Assembly (NCBI GenBank): GCA_020310875.1
Contig: CM035413.1
Location: forward strand, 185,475,855 to 185,539,854
DNA: 64,000 nt
From: Ceratopteris richardii
Lineage: Eukaryota > Streptophyta > Polypodiopsida > Polypodiales > Pteridaceae
Reading direction: 5' to 3'
In this document: in pieces, positions 37,200 through 48,827 of the stretch
Layout: every line of letters begins with the position of its first letter
Numbering within the stretch: position 1 is the first letter of the stretch
Position numbers and translations under genes: made by a program
Notes under the pieces: model-generated
Told to the model about the DNA's origin: nothing
What the model saw: the letters and a program-made list of their open reading frames with translations, nothing else
The model's database searches: none

Positions 37200-37450
37200 G
37201 TCAATAGACTATCGTGTAAGCGATGCTAGGTGTCAAGTTGGCATCGCATAAGCAACATGTTTTTAGCATCGCTTATGCGACGCCAAAAAATGTCTCTTAT
37301 GCGACGTAACAGAGCGTCGCTTATGCGATGCTATTTAAAATCGTCATGTTAGCGACGCTGTATGGGAGCATCATAGATCTCGTCGCGCCACAACTCCCAA
37401 AAAACATCATTTGATTCGTCGTTTAATCGACGCTCTGTGCACAATGCTCA
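37200..37450. promoter_or_regulatory. CACTA right subterminal motif cluster
   Basis: Dense copies of GCATCGCTTATGCGACG-like words in both orientations, for example near 37215, 37238, 37268, 37290, 37310 and 37345. They match the words at the left end and are the expected accessory-protein binding sites. Confidence 0.85.
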
Positions 37451-37515
37451 TTACGATGCATGTTGCAATTTTATAGGGACAAAATTCTGTTGCCTTAACC
37501 GTCAATATACGCCCG

Positions 37516-37529
37516 TATTGCTTGTAGTG
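37516..37529 (-). repeat. CACTA right terminal inverted repeat
   Basis: Minus strand reads CACTACAAGCAATA. The AGA target duplication follows at 37530-37532. Confidence 0.95.
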
Positions 37530-38587
37530 AGAAGACTCAACAGACCCAACATCTAATGATTTTGTAACCTCACCACCAGTAACCAAAGTCCATGCATTCT
37601 ACTTCTTTACAACCTTTTGGGTGATGCCTATAGATAAATGTGTCTACTCGGGTCCTTTCTCCTTGGCAAAGGGAAATATGGAGAGATGATGTATTGAATG
37701 ATTCTAGTAGAGAGCTATCAGCTGAGGTGATGCTTTGTCATTGTTGCTTGAGAATAAGAATTATCTGTTGACATGCTGCAAGCTTTTGTGTAGCATTTGT
37801 GATCCCGTCTTTCTTCATGATAAAAACATAGACTAAGTTTGTGTCAAAAAACAAAACAAAAAACCCCTTATTAACACATGGATGGCCTTAGCTGCATCGA
37901 GTAGTTACATAAATGATATGGAGGCTGCCAATGATGGCACATCTGAAGATCAATGCCCCAATCAGTTTCATAGTGCAGAATACTAACAATGTGGTATGAC
38001 ATACCAATCCTCTGTCCACTCTTGAATTAATATAGGCTTTAGTGACTCAAGAAAATGTAACACTAGTTATATAATTTTTCCAAGCATCAATACATGAAGA
38101 AGAGGGTATAAATGAGAGAGGGGGTAAAAAGAGAGACAAAGGTGAGTGTGAAGATATGTATGTGTAAGTGTGCGGATGATAGTAAGTGAGAGGGAGAAAG
38201 GAGCAAAGGAGAGTGTATGAGTGAGCTTGTGTGTACTGATAGGTGCATGCAATCGAATGTGGGAGTGGAAGAACGCAAGTGAGAGAGTGTGATTGCGAGG
38301 GTCAACTCTTGGAGTCGGTATTGGTTGGCATCTTCACTTGGGTCTCCATTCCCTTCTCTTCCCACGAATACATTCGAATACTATTGGGTGGCTAGAACAA
38401 GAAGAGTAGACCAATTTCGAGTGATTTAGGCCAAACATAAGCATATATGTGCTCGTTTTCCTTGGGCATAGGAGCAAAACATTAAGGTGATCTTACTAGG
38501 GATTCCTTGGTATGTCTCTATAAGAGAGTGCCATAGGTTCACCTAGCGCCACACATTGGCTGAGCTTGTAGACCTAGGGTCTAATAT
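37530..38587. other. No recognisable gene
   Basis: Right flank of the CACTA element. Short frames such as minus 38087-38365 sit in low-complexity purine-rich sequence and show no domain. Confidence 0.45.
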
Positions 38588-39289
38588 ATGAGTGAAGGGA
38601 GCTCTTCCTCAGGAAGAACTCAAATGCAAAGAGAAGAGCGAGCCACTCCTAGGGCCGAGCATCGAGAGAAGCAGAGACAGGGATCATACGAGGAGTCTTT
38701 GAGCAATTGTAGATAGTTCGAGGAAAGGAAATATTATCGAAGAAGGGTTGCCACTTAAGTCAAGAGACTCGAGGGAGTCTTGAAACTAAGGGCTTTGAAT
38801 TTTTAGGAGCGAAGTGATATCGATATCTCCGTGCTATTTGAGATGGCTTATGATATATCCGTTCATTTGGGAGATTTTCCTAGATCCTCAGGCCTTTGGG
38901 ATGAGGACCCGGATAACTTTACTCAGCTCTTCAAAGTGACTTGTGAGGCTAATGAAGTAGCTGACCAAGCCCAAAGATTGAGAATCTTTCCTGCCACCTT
39001 CTATGATGAAGCATCAAATTGGTATGGAAATCCAACACTACAATAGTGAGGGACCTATCAGATGCTTAAGGATGCCTTCTTGGTGAACTTCCAAAGACAC
39101 GGGTTCCAAGATAGGTTTACCCAATAGATGGACTATCTACGGCAAGGAGTAAATGAAGGCATCGACCATTACATCCAAAGGATGGAAACATTAGTAAGGA
39201 ATATGGGCGCGAATGCCCCCAATGATAAGACCTTGAAGAGGAGGTTTATAGTCGGGTTGAGGGATCCCACCGCACAACAATGTTCGTGA
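38588..39289 (+). pseudogene. Ty3/gypsy gag fragment
   Basis: ATG 38588 opens a frame with a polar leader (SEGSSSSGRTQMQREERATP). The same frame, with stops at about 38711, 38756 and 38804, reaches FPRSSGLWDEDPDNFTQLF (about 38877), RLRIFPATFYDEASNWY (about 38978-39024), AFLVNFQRHGFQDRFTQ and ETLVRNMGANAPN. The order is that of the retrotransposon gag domain (...F....A..WY...L......F...F). It is cut at about 39289 by the LTR-like segment, before any zinc knuckle. It is unlike the gag at 4330 in sequence, so it is a different gypsy family. Confidence 0.78.
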
Positions 39290-39740
39290 AAGTACCAAGC
39301 CTTCACACTTGGCTAGGCATTCGAAGATTTTTATGTGCAAATGCTTGAAGACCTATAAGAACCACTGCTTATGGTTTTACAATTACCTCTTGTAAAAATC
39401 ACTTGACTTAGATGAATCTTTGTAAATACCACTAAACTCGTTAATTTAGGAGAATTTTATGGTATGAGTTTTCTATAGGAAATATCTCCTTGTTTAGAGG
39501 AAGGACTTTGAGGTGGAACTGCATTTGAATTTCAAAATTCAAAGAAAAAAGTGAATAACTATAAAAGCCACTTGAAATCTCGCAGCTTTAGTGCCCCAAT
39601 TACTGATCTCAGAGTTGATCATTAGATGTAATAGAGAGGCTCACATTATAGTCTACTCTTATCACCATCATTGGGCATCATATTCACACCAATGATCATG
39701 TACAACATTATTATATAATACATCTTATCATTGATCATTT
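39281..39740 (+). repeat. LTR-like segment, related to 7448-7925
   Basis: Starts tgttcgtgaaagtaccaagc and shares ordered blocks with 7448-7925. It ends where the CATACACA field of the second CACTA copy begins at about 39741. No partner LTR or primer site was found. Confidence 0.45.
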
Positions 39741-40670
39741 TTGTTCTTTATCCATACACACACATACACATACATGCATACATATGCATACATAATGCAT
39801 CTGCATATGCATACATACATACTTACATGCATACATAATGCACATGCTTACATACACATACATAATGCATACACACACATATGCATACATAATGCATACA
39901 CACACATACACACATATGCAAACATACATGCATACACATACACACATAGACACATACACACGTAGACACATATACACACATAAACACATACACACTCATA
40001 GACACATAGCGACACATACATATATACACACACATATACACACACAAACATACACACATAATGATGCATACATGCACATACACATGCATACACACACATA
40101 TGCATACATTTATGCATACACATACACACATAGACACATACACACACATAGATACATACATACACATAATCACATACACACTCATAGACACACACACATA
40201 CACATAGACACACACATATACACACACATAATGATGCATACACACACATACACATGCATACACACATACAAACACATATACACACACACATATATGCATA
40301 CACACACACATAGAGAGACATAGTCACACATACACATACATAATGCATACACACACATATGCATACATACATGCATACATACACATACATAATGCATACA
40401 CACACATATGCATACATAATGCATACACACACATGCATACATACATGCATACACATACACACATACACACACATAAACACATACACACTCATAGATGCAC
40501 ACACATACACATAGACACACACACATACACACACACATACACACATAGACACATACACACATAATGATGCATACACATGCATACACACATACACACACAT
40601 ACACGCACATACATACACACACACATGCATACATACACATACTTAATGCATACACACATACATATGTACA
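39741..40670. repeat. CATACACA field of the second CACTA copy
   Basis: Same words and same cacactcatagac landmark as 21950-27190. Microsatellite frames only. Confidence 0.95.
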
Positions 40671-40717
40671 CGTATATATATTGATTTCTAACCATTTTGT
40701 TTTATATGTTAGGTATC

Positions 40718-41400
40718 ATGGATCCTAGTAGAGAGAGAAAGGCGAAACTCACTCTCATAAAAAGTCTTATGAGAGCAAGAGTTTCGTATGATACTCTAGG
40801 GGCCATCATGTGTGATTACTCAGAGATGTCTGATGAGGAGCTGGATTGTACGATCTAGATGCTTACCCAACAATCAGAGGAGGGCTCTTCTACGGCTCCA
40901 CATGCAAGAAGAGAGCTATCTGCTCATAGGTATGTTTTTTTTTCATAAACTTTTTTAATGATATTATAACACATATTTTTATTTATTTTTATCTATCTAT
41001 TTTTAGGACACCTATACGACCTCCAAATCATGATAGCAGAGCAAAGTTGCCTATGAGGACATGCATAGGCACCTTAGGACTAGAGTGCAATATATAGCCA
41101 GAGGGGAACATTGTGTACATAGGGAATGGATTGGAGTTCAAGAGAAGAATGTGGGCACTATGCCACTCTTACCTGCACTTTGTCCCTTTACCATGGAAGT
41201 AAGTAAAAATTTCACATATAAATTGAAATAAATATCTTATGTTTTATTTACATTATTTTTTTTATTTTTGTAGTGAGCATGATGAGGGATAAAAAATACA
41301 TAGTTAGCTCACTTGAGACAGAGTTTGGGACAGGATGGTCGCTTAAGTGGTGTCTAAAAGAGATGTGGACACTTATGGCTCATCGTCGCGATAATGCACG
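40718..41400 (+). pseudogene. CACTA accessory gene, N-terminal exons, copy 2
   Basis: Exons 40718-40929, 41007-41198 and 41274-41400 have the same GT/AG borders as copy 1. Shared with copy 1 is a TAG in exon 1 after EELD(Y/C)TI. Where copy 1 has TGA near the start of exon 2, this copy keeps CGA (Arg). This copy has its own TAG (NI-stop) in exon 2 and a 2-bp deletion in exon 3 (gatgagggat against gatgagagggat). The donor after exon 3 is intact here (CACG|GTATGC) and lost in copy 1. Comparing the two separates old from new lesions. Confidence 0.72.
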
Positions 41401-41419
41401 GTATGCACTGCTTTTATGT

Positions 41420-42570
41420 ATATATATGTGGATATGAGTATGTGTGTTTATGCATGTATGTGTGTATGAGAGAGAGAGAGGAAAGAGTGAGACTAGAGGT
41501 ATAAATACACAAATACACACACATATACATCATACATGCACATTTACACACATATACGCATACATGCACATTTATACATACACACACATACATGCACATT
41601 TTTACACACACATACACATGCGTGCAGTTACACACATATAATGAATACACATAGACACATACACATACTCACATACACATACACATACACACATACACAT
41701 ACACATGCATAATCATATGTACACACACATAGACTCATATAATCATATGTACATGCATATATACACACACACAACACATGCATATGCACATATAGATACA
41801 CATACATACACAACACATGCATACGCATAAATAAATAAATAAATCCAATTTTAAAAATCCTAAATTAAAAACACTAATTTCGATATTAGGGTTTTAAAAC
41901 CCCTAATTTAAAAACTCTAATTCAACCTTTTAGCCATATGTTTGAAGTATATGTACACATTGCATCTATTCCTCCGACGTCCTACTAGAGAGATGTATCT
42001 CCTCCCAACCTTATGCCTCTATATATAGCTACTCGAATCAACGAGGATCATAATATATATAAAGATATATACACATCATATAGATACAAATACATAAATA
42101 TAAAATGGAGTAGATATATTATGCATCACACATACATGCCTAAATGCACACATAAATATATATATACATGCATACATATCTACATGTACACATTTACACA
42201 TAGACATGTATACATATATACATGTACACATCACATATACATGCCTACATGCACACATAAACATATATATACATGCCTACATGCACACATAAACATATAT
42301 ATACATGCATACATATTTACATGTACATATTTACACAGACACATATACATATATACATGTACACAATTATAAACATTTGCATATATTACATGAATACATG
42401 AATATTTTACATAAATGCATATGCATATATACACATGCATATTTAACACATGTATACATATATCACACACATGCAAACACATATATATACATGAAATACA
42501 TATATATGCATACTAACATATGTATACATATAATACACATGAATACACACACATATGCATACATACATGA
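41420..42570. repeat. Degenerate CATACACA/TACATATA field, copy 2
   Basis: Close match to 27960-29080, including the (AATA)n and the tagggttttaaaacccctaa palindrome. Confidence 0.88.
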
Positions 42571-43660
42571 TAGAAATTTGCTCCTCGGAGATAAAGCTAT
42601 ATATAAAATAATTAGGCATACCCCCAAGCTTCATGTTCTAACTTAAAAGAACATGATTTCATCTCTCTACTAGGATTCATCGTTATTCAAGTTAATAAAA
42701 AAATCTATTATCTGTATCCATTCAAAACATTCAAGTTATTGATCGATAACTAGAGTAGAATTTACTATCTAATCTGCTCATATGTTTTCATTATTGCCAT
42801 CATTTTGGTAAGACATCAATATAGTCTCATCTTAATTATCCTTATTGATTTCATTTATTTCTTCTATTGTTAAATCTATGTTCTCATGAATCACATCATC
42901 TATTGATGGATTAATATCTATTTCTCGTAATTCCTCTTCCTCATCAGTAGAATCAGTATGTAGAGAATTATCCTCTTCATCAAAAAGATTAGTATCATTA
43001 TCACATATAATGATTCTAATTTGTATTTCAGATGTTGATGTATCAGTATCTGATGCTGAATCATCAAGAGGACTTTCTTCGATCTCTCTAACAATAAACT
43101 GTTCAAACAATGACCTACCTCTAGGTTTCACATGAATGACTTGCCACCAAGGATGAGCATCTGGGTTTTTATAAAAAAATGCTTGTTCAATATGCCTAGG
43201 AAGAATATATGGTTCTTTGGTAGATCGCATTACCTTGGAAGAATCAATTGCCCAAAACCCAGATAATTCCTTTCTTAATGTGGAATTACTACTTTTATAC
43301 TCGGCTCAAAACCAGTCAACCTTCAAAATGACCTATCAAAATATATAACAACAAAAACCCATTATTAGGTTCTTAAAAAAATAACTAACTCTATCAAAAA
43401 AAACATAAACTTTTTTCTACCTGTTTGAATGTACGAAATGAAATTTCGTAGATACCAACAATAGTTCCTACGTAATGAAGTTTGCTATCTATAAGGTTCA
43501 TGTCTTTGAGTTAGCACGTGATAGTTGCGTGAAAGAAGCAACAATACTAGAATCCTATGTTTTACGTAAAGAATCAATGGCTTTGATTCTAATATGCTGT
43601 CCAAAAGCCCACATATTAGTAAACATTCGAGCCTACAAACTAAATTCAATTAGTAAATAG

Positions 43661-43665
43661 AAACT
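43661..43665 (+). repeat. Copia target-site duplication, left
   Basis: AAACT. The uninterrupted CACTA copy reads gaaactaacata at the same place (about 30176). Confidence 0.85.
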
Positions 43666-43895
43666 TGTTGATATATTTAGGTAGTGATGTGTGTGAACAC
43701 ACTAGGACCGTCGGGGTACTTTTTTCCCTCTTTAGGAGGTTTTTTCCCCCGGCTTGTATATATGCCTATTGCCCTAATGGGCTACGTATCTTTGTACATT
43801 CTCTAGTAATACATTCAGTATTGTGTGTTTGTGCTCCAAGCTTCTTCTTCTTCCTTGTGCTATTCGCGTGCTTCCGCAGACGTCTAACTCCAACA
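43666..43895 (+). repeat. Copia 5' LTR, 230 bp
   Basis: Starts TGTTGATA, ends CTCCAACA. Contains a perfect gtgtgaacacac-type palindrome near 43689 and a TTGTATATATGCC stretch that could serve as the TATA box (about 43756). Confidence 0.95.
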
Positions 43896-43897
43896 AT

Positions 43898-43910
43898 TGG
43901 TATCAGAGCA
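43898..43910 (+). other. Copia primer-binding site (tRNA-iMet)
   Basis: TGGTATCAGAGCA, complementary to the 3' end of initiator Met tRNA, 2 bp after the 5' LTR. Confidence 0.95.
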
Positions 43911-44250
43911 GGTCGTCGCTTCATCTAGGGCGTCGTCGACACTCCTCCGTTTGCAGTCTGAGATTCGCACGAAATTTGGTGAGCATATTGAGGGTGTTTC
44001 AAAGATCAAAACATCTTCGCTTTGTCATGCCGAAATCGCGATCTGAGCTCGTTTCGGCCTCCGAATGCACTATCGTAGTGCTTGTGCAGGCTATTTTATC
44101 TTTTTGTGCCAAAGATATATACTAGTTTCTGTTCGCCAGTTTAAGCGTCTCGAAGTCTGCTACAGGTCTAGCAGAATTCGTCTGGGCAGTTCCGTTCAAC
44201 TTTTTGAGATACAGTCAATTTTCTGCATCAAGGTATTTTAGTCACCGGCC

Positions 44251-45500
44251 ATGGCTAAAAGTAGTGATGTATTCCGTACGTTGGCTGTTGAGGATAAGTT
44301 GGATGGTACCAACTACCCATTATGGGCTTATATGATGCGACATGTTTTGGTTGCAAAAGGATTGTGGAACATTGTGCAGGGTGTTGAAAGACGTCATGTT
44401 ACACTTGTAACGACAGGTACTACAAATACAGGTGTTGGAGCTGATGAAGATGGTGTCAAAGATGATATTCTGCAGATTCCTGTTCGTGCTGCTGTTTCTG
44501 TTGCACCTAATATAGAGCAGATTCGTTGAGATGGCAGAGATGCCCAGGCACATGCATTGATAGCTTTGTCTGTCAAACGTGCCATCATTCCTCATATTCG
44601 CTCTTGCAGAACAGCTAGGGATGCTTGGGATACACTTACCACATTGTACCAAGCTAGGAATGAGGCTCGTGTTGCTTACCTCCGAAAACAGTTGGAGAGT
44701 GAGCACATGAAATGAAAGTGATTCTATGGACAGTTTCTTGACGAAGATCAAAGATTTGAAGGAACAGTTGATTTCTATTGATGAGGTTATACTAGATAGT
44801 TCACTTGTGCAGACCGTTCTCAATGGTCTTCCTGATTCATATCAGAGTTTTGCTTCTACTCTTCGGTTGATGATGAAAGGCAATCCGAATGCCTTATCAT
44901 TTGAGGAGTTAGTCTCTGTTCTGTTGCAGGAAGATCAGTCCAGGCAGAACAGGTCCATTATGCGTGTTGCAAATCAAGCTTTCCTGGCTAGTCAGAAGGG
45001 CATAGGAAAATGGAGCTCTTCTACTAGTAAGCAGAAATCTGCAAATGCTGCACATTCGAAGAACCAGGATAAAGATGAGAAGAAATCAGAAAAGCAAAAA
45101 TTGTTTTGCAAGTACTGTAAAGGGAATGATCATATCATAAAGAACTGTCCAAAACTGGCTGCAAAAGAGGCAAAGAAAAAGGAGGATGGAATGGTTGTTG
45201 CAGAAGCCTCTACACCAAAAACAGAGTCTGCTAATCTTGTGCAAGAAGAAGAATGGGCGTTTACTACTGTTTGCAGTTTTGACCCATCTTCTCATGAGCA
45301 GTGCATGTCTGCAGTGGACTCAGATGTTTGGTACTTTGACAGTGGGACGACCATACATATTACCTCGCAGTGCAGTTTCTTCTCTTCACTCGAGCCTGCC
45401 CCTACAGGGAATACTATCACATGCGCCAACAACTCCTCTTATCCTGTTATGGGAGTTGGTAAGATCATTCTGACTACTGCTGATGGTAGTTCTTTCACCT
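44251..45500 (+). pseudogene. Copia gag and protease
   Basis: ATG 44251 is in a good plant context (ggccATGGc). The start has LDGTNYPLWAYMMRHVL (copia gag, about 44300-44350) and the middle TLTTLYQARNEARVAYLRKQ. After a TGA at 44527 and a frameshift near 44710 the frame from 44726 gives SFLTKIKDLKEQL, LPDSYQSFASTLR and the zinc knuckle CKYCKGNDHIIKNC (about 45106-45147). The protease follows as WYFDSGTTIHIT, with the catalytic Asp at about 45340 in a DSG motif. A TGA at 45503 (SFTL-stop) separates it from DALFVPGIKKNLLS, the last part of the protease region. Confidence 0.93.
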
Positions 45501-45517
45501 TGTGAGATGCTTTATTT

Positions 45518-47413
45518 GTGCCAGGGATCAAGAAGAATCTGTTATCAGTTTCTGCATTAGCCAAGATTGGCTTGGTTGTGAGATTTATTGATGACAGGTG
45601 TACAGTTCATGATCTATCAAATGGCGATGTGATTATTTCTTTGGGCATTTTATGTCGTGGCCTGTATAAGCTCATAGACTATGAAAGATCTGTGAATGAT
45701 TCGGCATGTGCAGTTCATGATTCTCAGGCTATGTCAGATGCAAAGCTTTGGCATGCACGCTTTGGTCATCTGAATTTTGCTAGTTTGCTACGCCTGCAGA
45801 AATCTGATATGGTGTCTTCTTTGCCCAAGCTTGAGGCACCTCGAAAACATGTATGTGAAGGCTACATTTTGGGCAAAATGCAGCGTTCCTCCTTTCCAAA
45901 AGATGGTTCAGTTCGGGCTACACAGAAATTGCAGCTTGTACATAGTGATGTCTATGGTCCTATGCAGACACCCTCTTTTGGGAATTACCTTTACTTCGTG
46001 ACTTTCATTGATGATTTTTCCAAGCATGCATGGGTATATCCACTCAAAGCAAAGTCCGAAGTGTTCATGTGCTTTAAACAGTTTTTGGTTTTGGCTGAAA
46101 ATCTGTCAGCATGTAAAATGGGCACCCTCCATTCTGATCGGGGGGGGGAATATATGTCTTCTGATTTTAATGCATTTCTGGCTGAACGTGGGATAAAACA
46201 CCAGTGTACAGTGCCGTATACACCTCAACAGAACGGAGTTGTTGAACGAAAGAACAAGTCACTCATGGAGATGGCGAGGTGCATGGCCAAGAGTCAGGCT
46301 TTACCACATAGCTTCTGGCTTGAGGCTGTCATGTGTGCAGCATATGTATTGAATAGGTGTCCCACTAAAGCGCTGCAGTCTATCACTCCATATGAGGCTT
46401 GGCATGACCGCAAGCCATCTGTTGCTCATCTACATGTTTTTGGTTGTTTGGCATATGCATTAGTGCCTGAACAACATCGCAGAAAATTGGATGATAAGGC
46501 AGTAAAATGTATTTTTGTTGGGTACAATTTTGAAAGTAAAGGCTATCATCTATATCATCCACAGACTAAACGCATTCTGGTTAGCCGTGATGTTGTCCTT
46601 GTGGAAGATGCTATTCAGCCATTGCTTTCATGTACTAAGGAGACATATGTTAGCTCCAAAGACATGTATGATACTTTGATGCCTCTTTTTACAGGTGGAC
46701 AGTCTAGTGATGGTCCTAATGAGGAAACTTCTCAGCCTTTGCAGGTTTCATATGATGATGCAGATCATTCTATTTCGGATGCAGATTTACATGATGCACT
46801 TGTTGATGAGAGAGCTGATATTGAGCAGGCAAAAACTATGTCAAAATGGCTGGTGCAAACTTTGTGTGACAGCAAATTAGATGCACCTTTGTCATATCGT
46901 ACTCGTTTAGGCTCTCATAGTGCCTCCTTTGCATCAGATTGCTATTTTATGGCTGCGTCTAGTCTCTGTGATGAGAATGAGCCTGTTTCTTTTGATAAAG
47001 CACAGAATTCAGAAAATTGGATGGCTGCTATGCAATCTGAATATGATGCTATAATGAAGAATGGTACATGGTCTTTATGTGACTTGCCTCTTGGCAAGAA
47101 GGCCATTGGCACTAAGTGGGTATACAAGTTGAAGCGTAAACCTGATGGTACAGTTGACAGGTATAAGGCTAGGCTTGTTGCAAAGGGTTATGCGCAGGAA
47201 AGAGGCATTGATTTTGATGAGACCTTTGCACCTACATGTCGTATGACTACCGTTCGGAGCATTTGTGCACTTGCAGCCCATCATGGTTGGAATGTACATC
47301 AGTTGGACATTAAAACAGCATTTCTGAATGGTGACTTGCATGAAGAAGTGTATGTTTTTCAGCCCCGTGGCTTTGTGCAGAAAGGGCATGAAAACCAGGT
47401 GTGCAGGTTATAG
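45518..47413 (+). pseudogene. Copia integrase and first part of reverse transcriptase
   Basis: A 631-codon open frame. It reads PGIKKNLLSVSALAKIG, then the integrase zinc domain LWHARFGHLNF...HVCEGYILGKMQ, where Tyr replaces the second Cys of the usual CEGC. The core has the three catalytic acids in place: VHSDVYGPM (about 45938), LHSDRGGEY (about 46130) and QQNGVVERKN (about 46227). The end block VSRDVVLVED and a long acidic spacer lead into RT with ENWMAAMQSEYDAIMKNGTW, IGTKWVYKLKRKPDGTVDRY, KARLVAKGYAQERGIDFDET and LDIKTAFLNGDLHEEVY (an RT catalytic Asp in LDIKTAF). The frame ends at TAG 47411 just before KALYGLKQAPRAWYE. Confidence 0.95.
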
Positions 47414-48517
47414 AAGGCATTATATGGTTTAAAGCAAGCACCACGTGCTTGGTATGAGAAGATACATGCCTATCTAGTTGCACATGGTTTTGAGAAGAGT
47501 CCAACTCAAAGCACCTTATATGTTAAGCGTGCTAATGATGTGCTTCTGATCATTGTTGTCTATGTTGACGACATGCTGCTCACTGGTCCTATTGAGAAGC
47601 ATATTGTTGATTTCAAGGCTGATTTGCATGCCTCATTTGAGATGTCTGATTTGGGGCATTTGCATCACTATTTGGGCATTCAGTTTATGCAAGTTGATGG
47701 TGGAATGGCTTTGTGTCAAACGAAATATATTGACACATTATTGCAGCGTTTTGGCCTTGAAGACGGTAAGCCTATTGCCACTCCTATGGAGACAGGTTTA
47801 CGATTGAGTCTTCATGATGCTGGAGATGCATTTGATGCTGTTCTCTATGAGCAGGCTGTTGGATGCTTGATTTACTTATGCATTACTCGGCCAGATATTC
47901 AGTTTGTTGTCTCACAGATGAGCAGGTTTATGCATTGCCCAGGAGTCACGCATTGGAAGGCGGTTAAGCGCATCTTTCGCTTCTTGAGTGGTACTCGGCT
48001 ACTTGGGTTGTTTTATCCCAAGGGGGGATCACTACCGCCAGATTTGCATGCTTTTTCTAACTCAGATTGGGCTGGTTGCTATGACACTCGTATGTCCACC
48101 AGTGGTTTTTGCTTCATGCTTGGTAGCTCATGTATATCTTGGTTGAGCAAGAAGCAGCCTACTGTGGCCACTTCCAGTTGTGAGGCTGAGTATAGGGCAG
48201 CTTTCACAATGACTATTGAGTGTGTGTGGCTCAGACGCCTTATGGCTGATTTGGGTGTTGGCCAGTCTTTTGCCACCACCATCTTCACTGACAGTCAGAG
48301 CGCATTGGCAGTTGCGAGGAACCCTGTGTTCCATGCTCGCACTAAGCACATTGAGGTGCATTATCACTATGTCAAGGAGAGGTTCTCTGCTGGGGAGATC
48401 AGTTTGGCATATGTGCCCACGCAGGAGAACATTGTAGACCTTTTCACGAAGGCTCTGCCTAGGGAGAAGTTTGAAGCTTTTCGCAAAGCTTTGGGCTTAC
48501 TTCCTTTTGTGGAGTGA
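47414..48517 (+). pseudogene. Copia reverse transcriptase palm and RNase H
   Basis: Directly after the TAG the same frame reads KALYGLKQAPRAWYEKIHAY, TLYVKRANDVLLIIVVYVDD (active-site YVDD at about 47560) and LHHYLGIQF. The RNase H follows with SDWAGCYDTRMSTSGFCFML, SWLSKKQPTVATSSCEAEYR, IFTDSQSALAVARNPVFHAR and YVPTQENIVDLFTKALPREK, ending at TGA 48515-48517. The first RNase H Asp is in SDWAG (reading NSDWAG here), the Glu in CEAEY and the second Asp in TDSQS, so catalytic residues look intact. Suppressing one stop would rejoin it with the upstream frame. Confidence 0.95.
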
Positions 48518-48580
48518 TTTCCACATAGCTTGGCACTTCCTTATACATGAGTGCCAGCTCCTTGTTCACCACATCACTCC

Positions 48581-48590
48581 CAGGGGGGAT
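48581..48590 (+). other. Copia polypurine tract
   Basis: CAGGGGGGAT directly before the 3' LTR; it primes plus-strand DNA synthesis. Confidence 0.85.
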
Positions 48591-48591
48591 T

Positions 48592-48822
48592 TTTTGATAT
48601 ATTTAGGTAGTGATGTGTGTGAACACACTAGGACCGTCGAGGCACTTTTTTCCCTCTTTAGGAGGTTTTTTTCCCCCAGCTTGTATATACGCCTATTGCC
48701 CTAATGGGCTACTTATCTTTGTACATTCTCTAGTACTACATTCATTATTGTGTGTTTGTGCTCCAAGCTTCTTCTTCTTCCTTGTGTTGTTTGCGTGCTT
48801 CCGCAGACGTCTAACTCCAACA
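48592..48822 (+). repeat. Copia 3' LTR, 231 bp
   Basis: Matches the 5' LTR. Its first two bases are TT instead of TG, a change that would damage the integrase end site of any new copy if it were templated. Ends CTCCAACA. Confidence 0.95.
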
Positions 48823-48827
48823 AAAGT
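48823..48827 (+). repeat. Copia target-site duplication, right
   Basis: AAAGT against AAACT at the left, followed by aacatacatatatg exactly as at the empty site near 30180. Confidence 0.8.

Larger units (their letters stand above)
43666..48822 (+). mobile_element. Ty1/copia LTR retrotransposon, 5,157 bp, complete structure with broken reading frames
   Basis: In order: 5' LTR (43666-43895), tRNA-iMet primer site (43898-43910), leader, gag-protease-integrase-RT-RNase H on the plus strand, polypurine tract (48581-48590) and 3' LTR (48592-48822). By eye the LTRs differ at about 11 positions plus one indel in 230 bp, so about 95% identical. The pol order integrase before RT defines Ty1/copia. The polyprotein is broken by TGA 44527, a frameshift near 44710, TGA 45503 and TAG 47411. 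The flanks AAACT and AAAGT fit a 5-bp target duplication with one change. Confidence 0.96.

Noticed and set aside
44320-44823. 167-codon minus-strand frame
   Set aside because: Antisense shadow of copia gag; no motif of its own.
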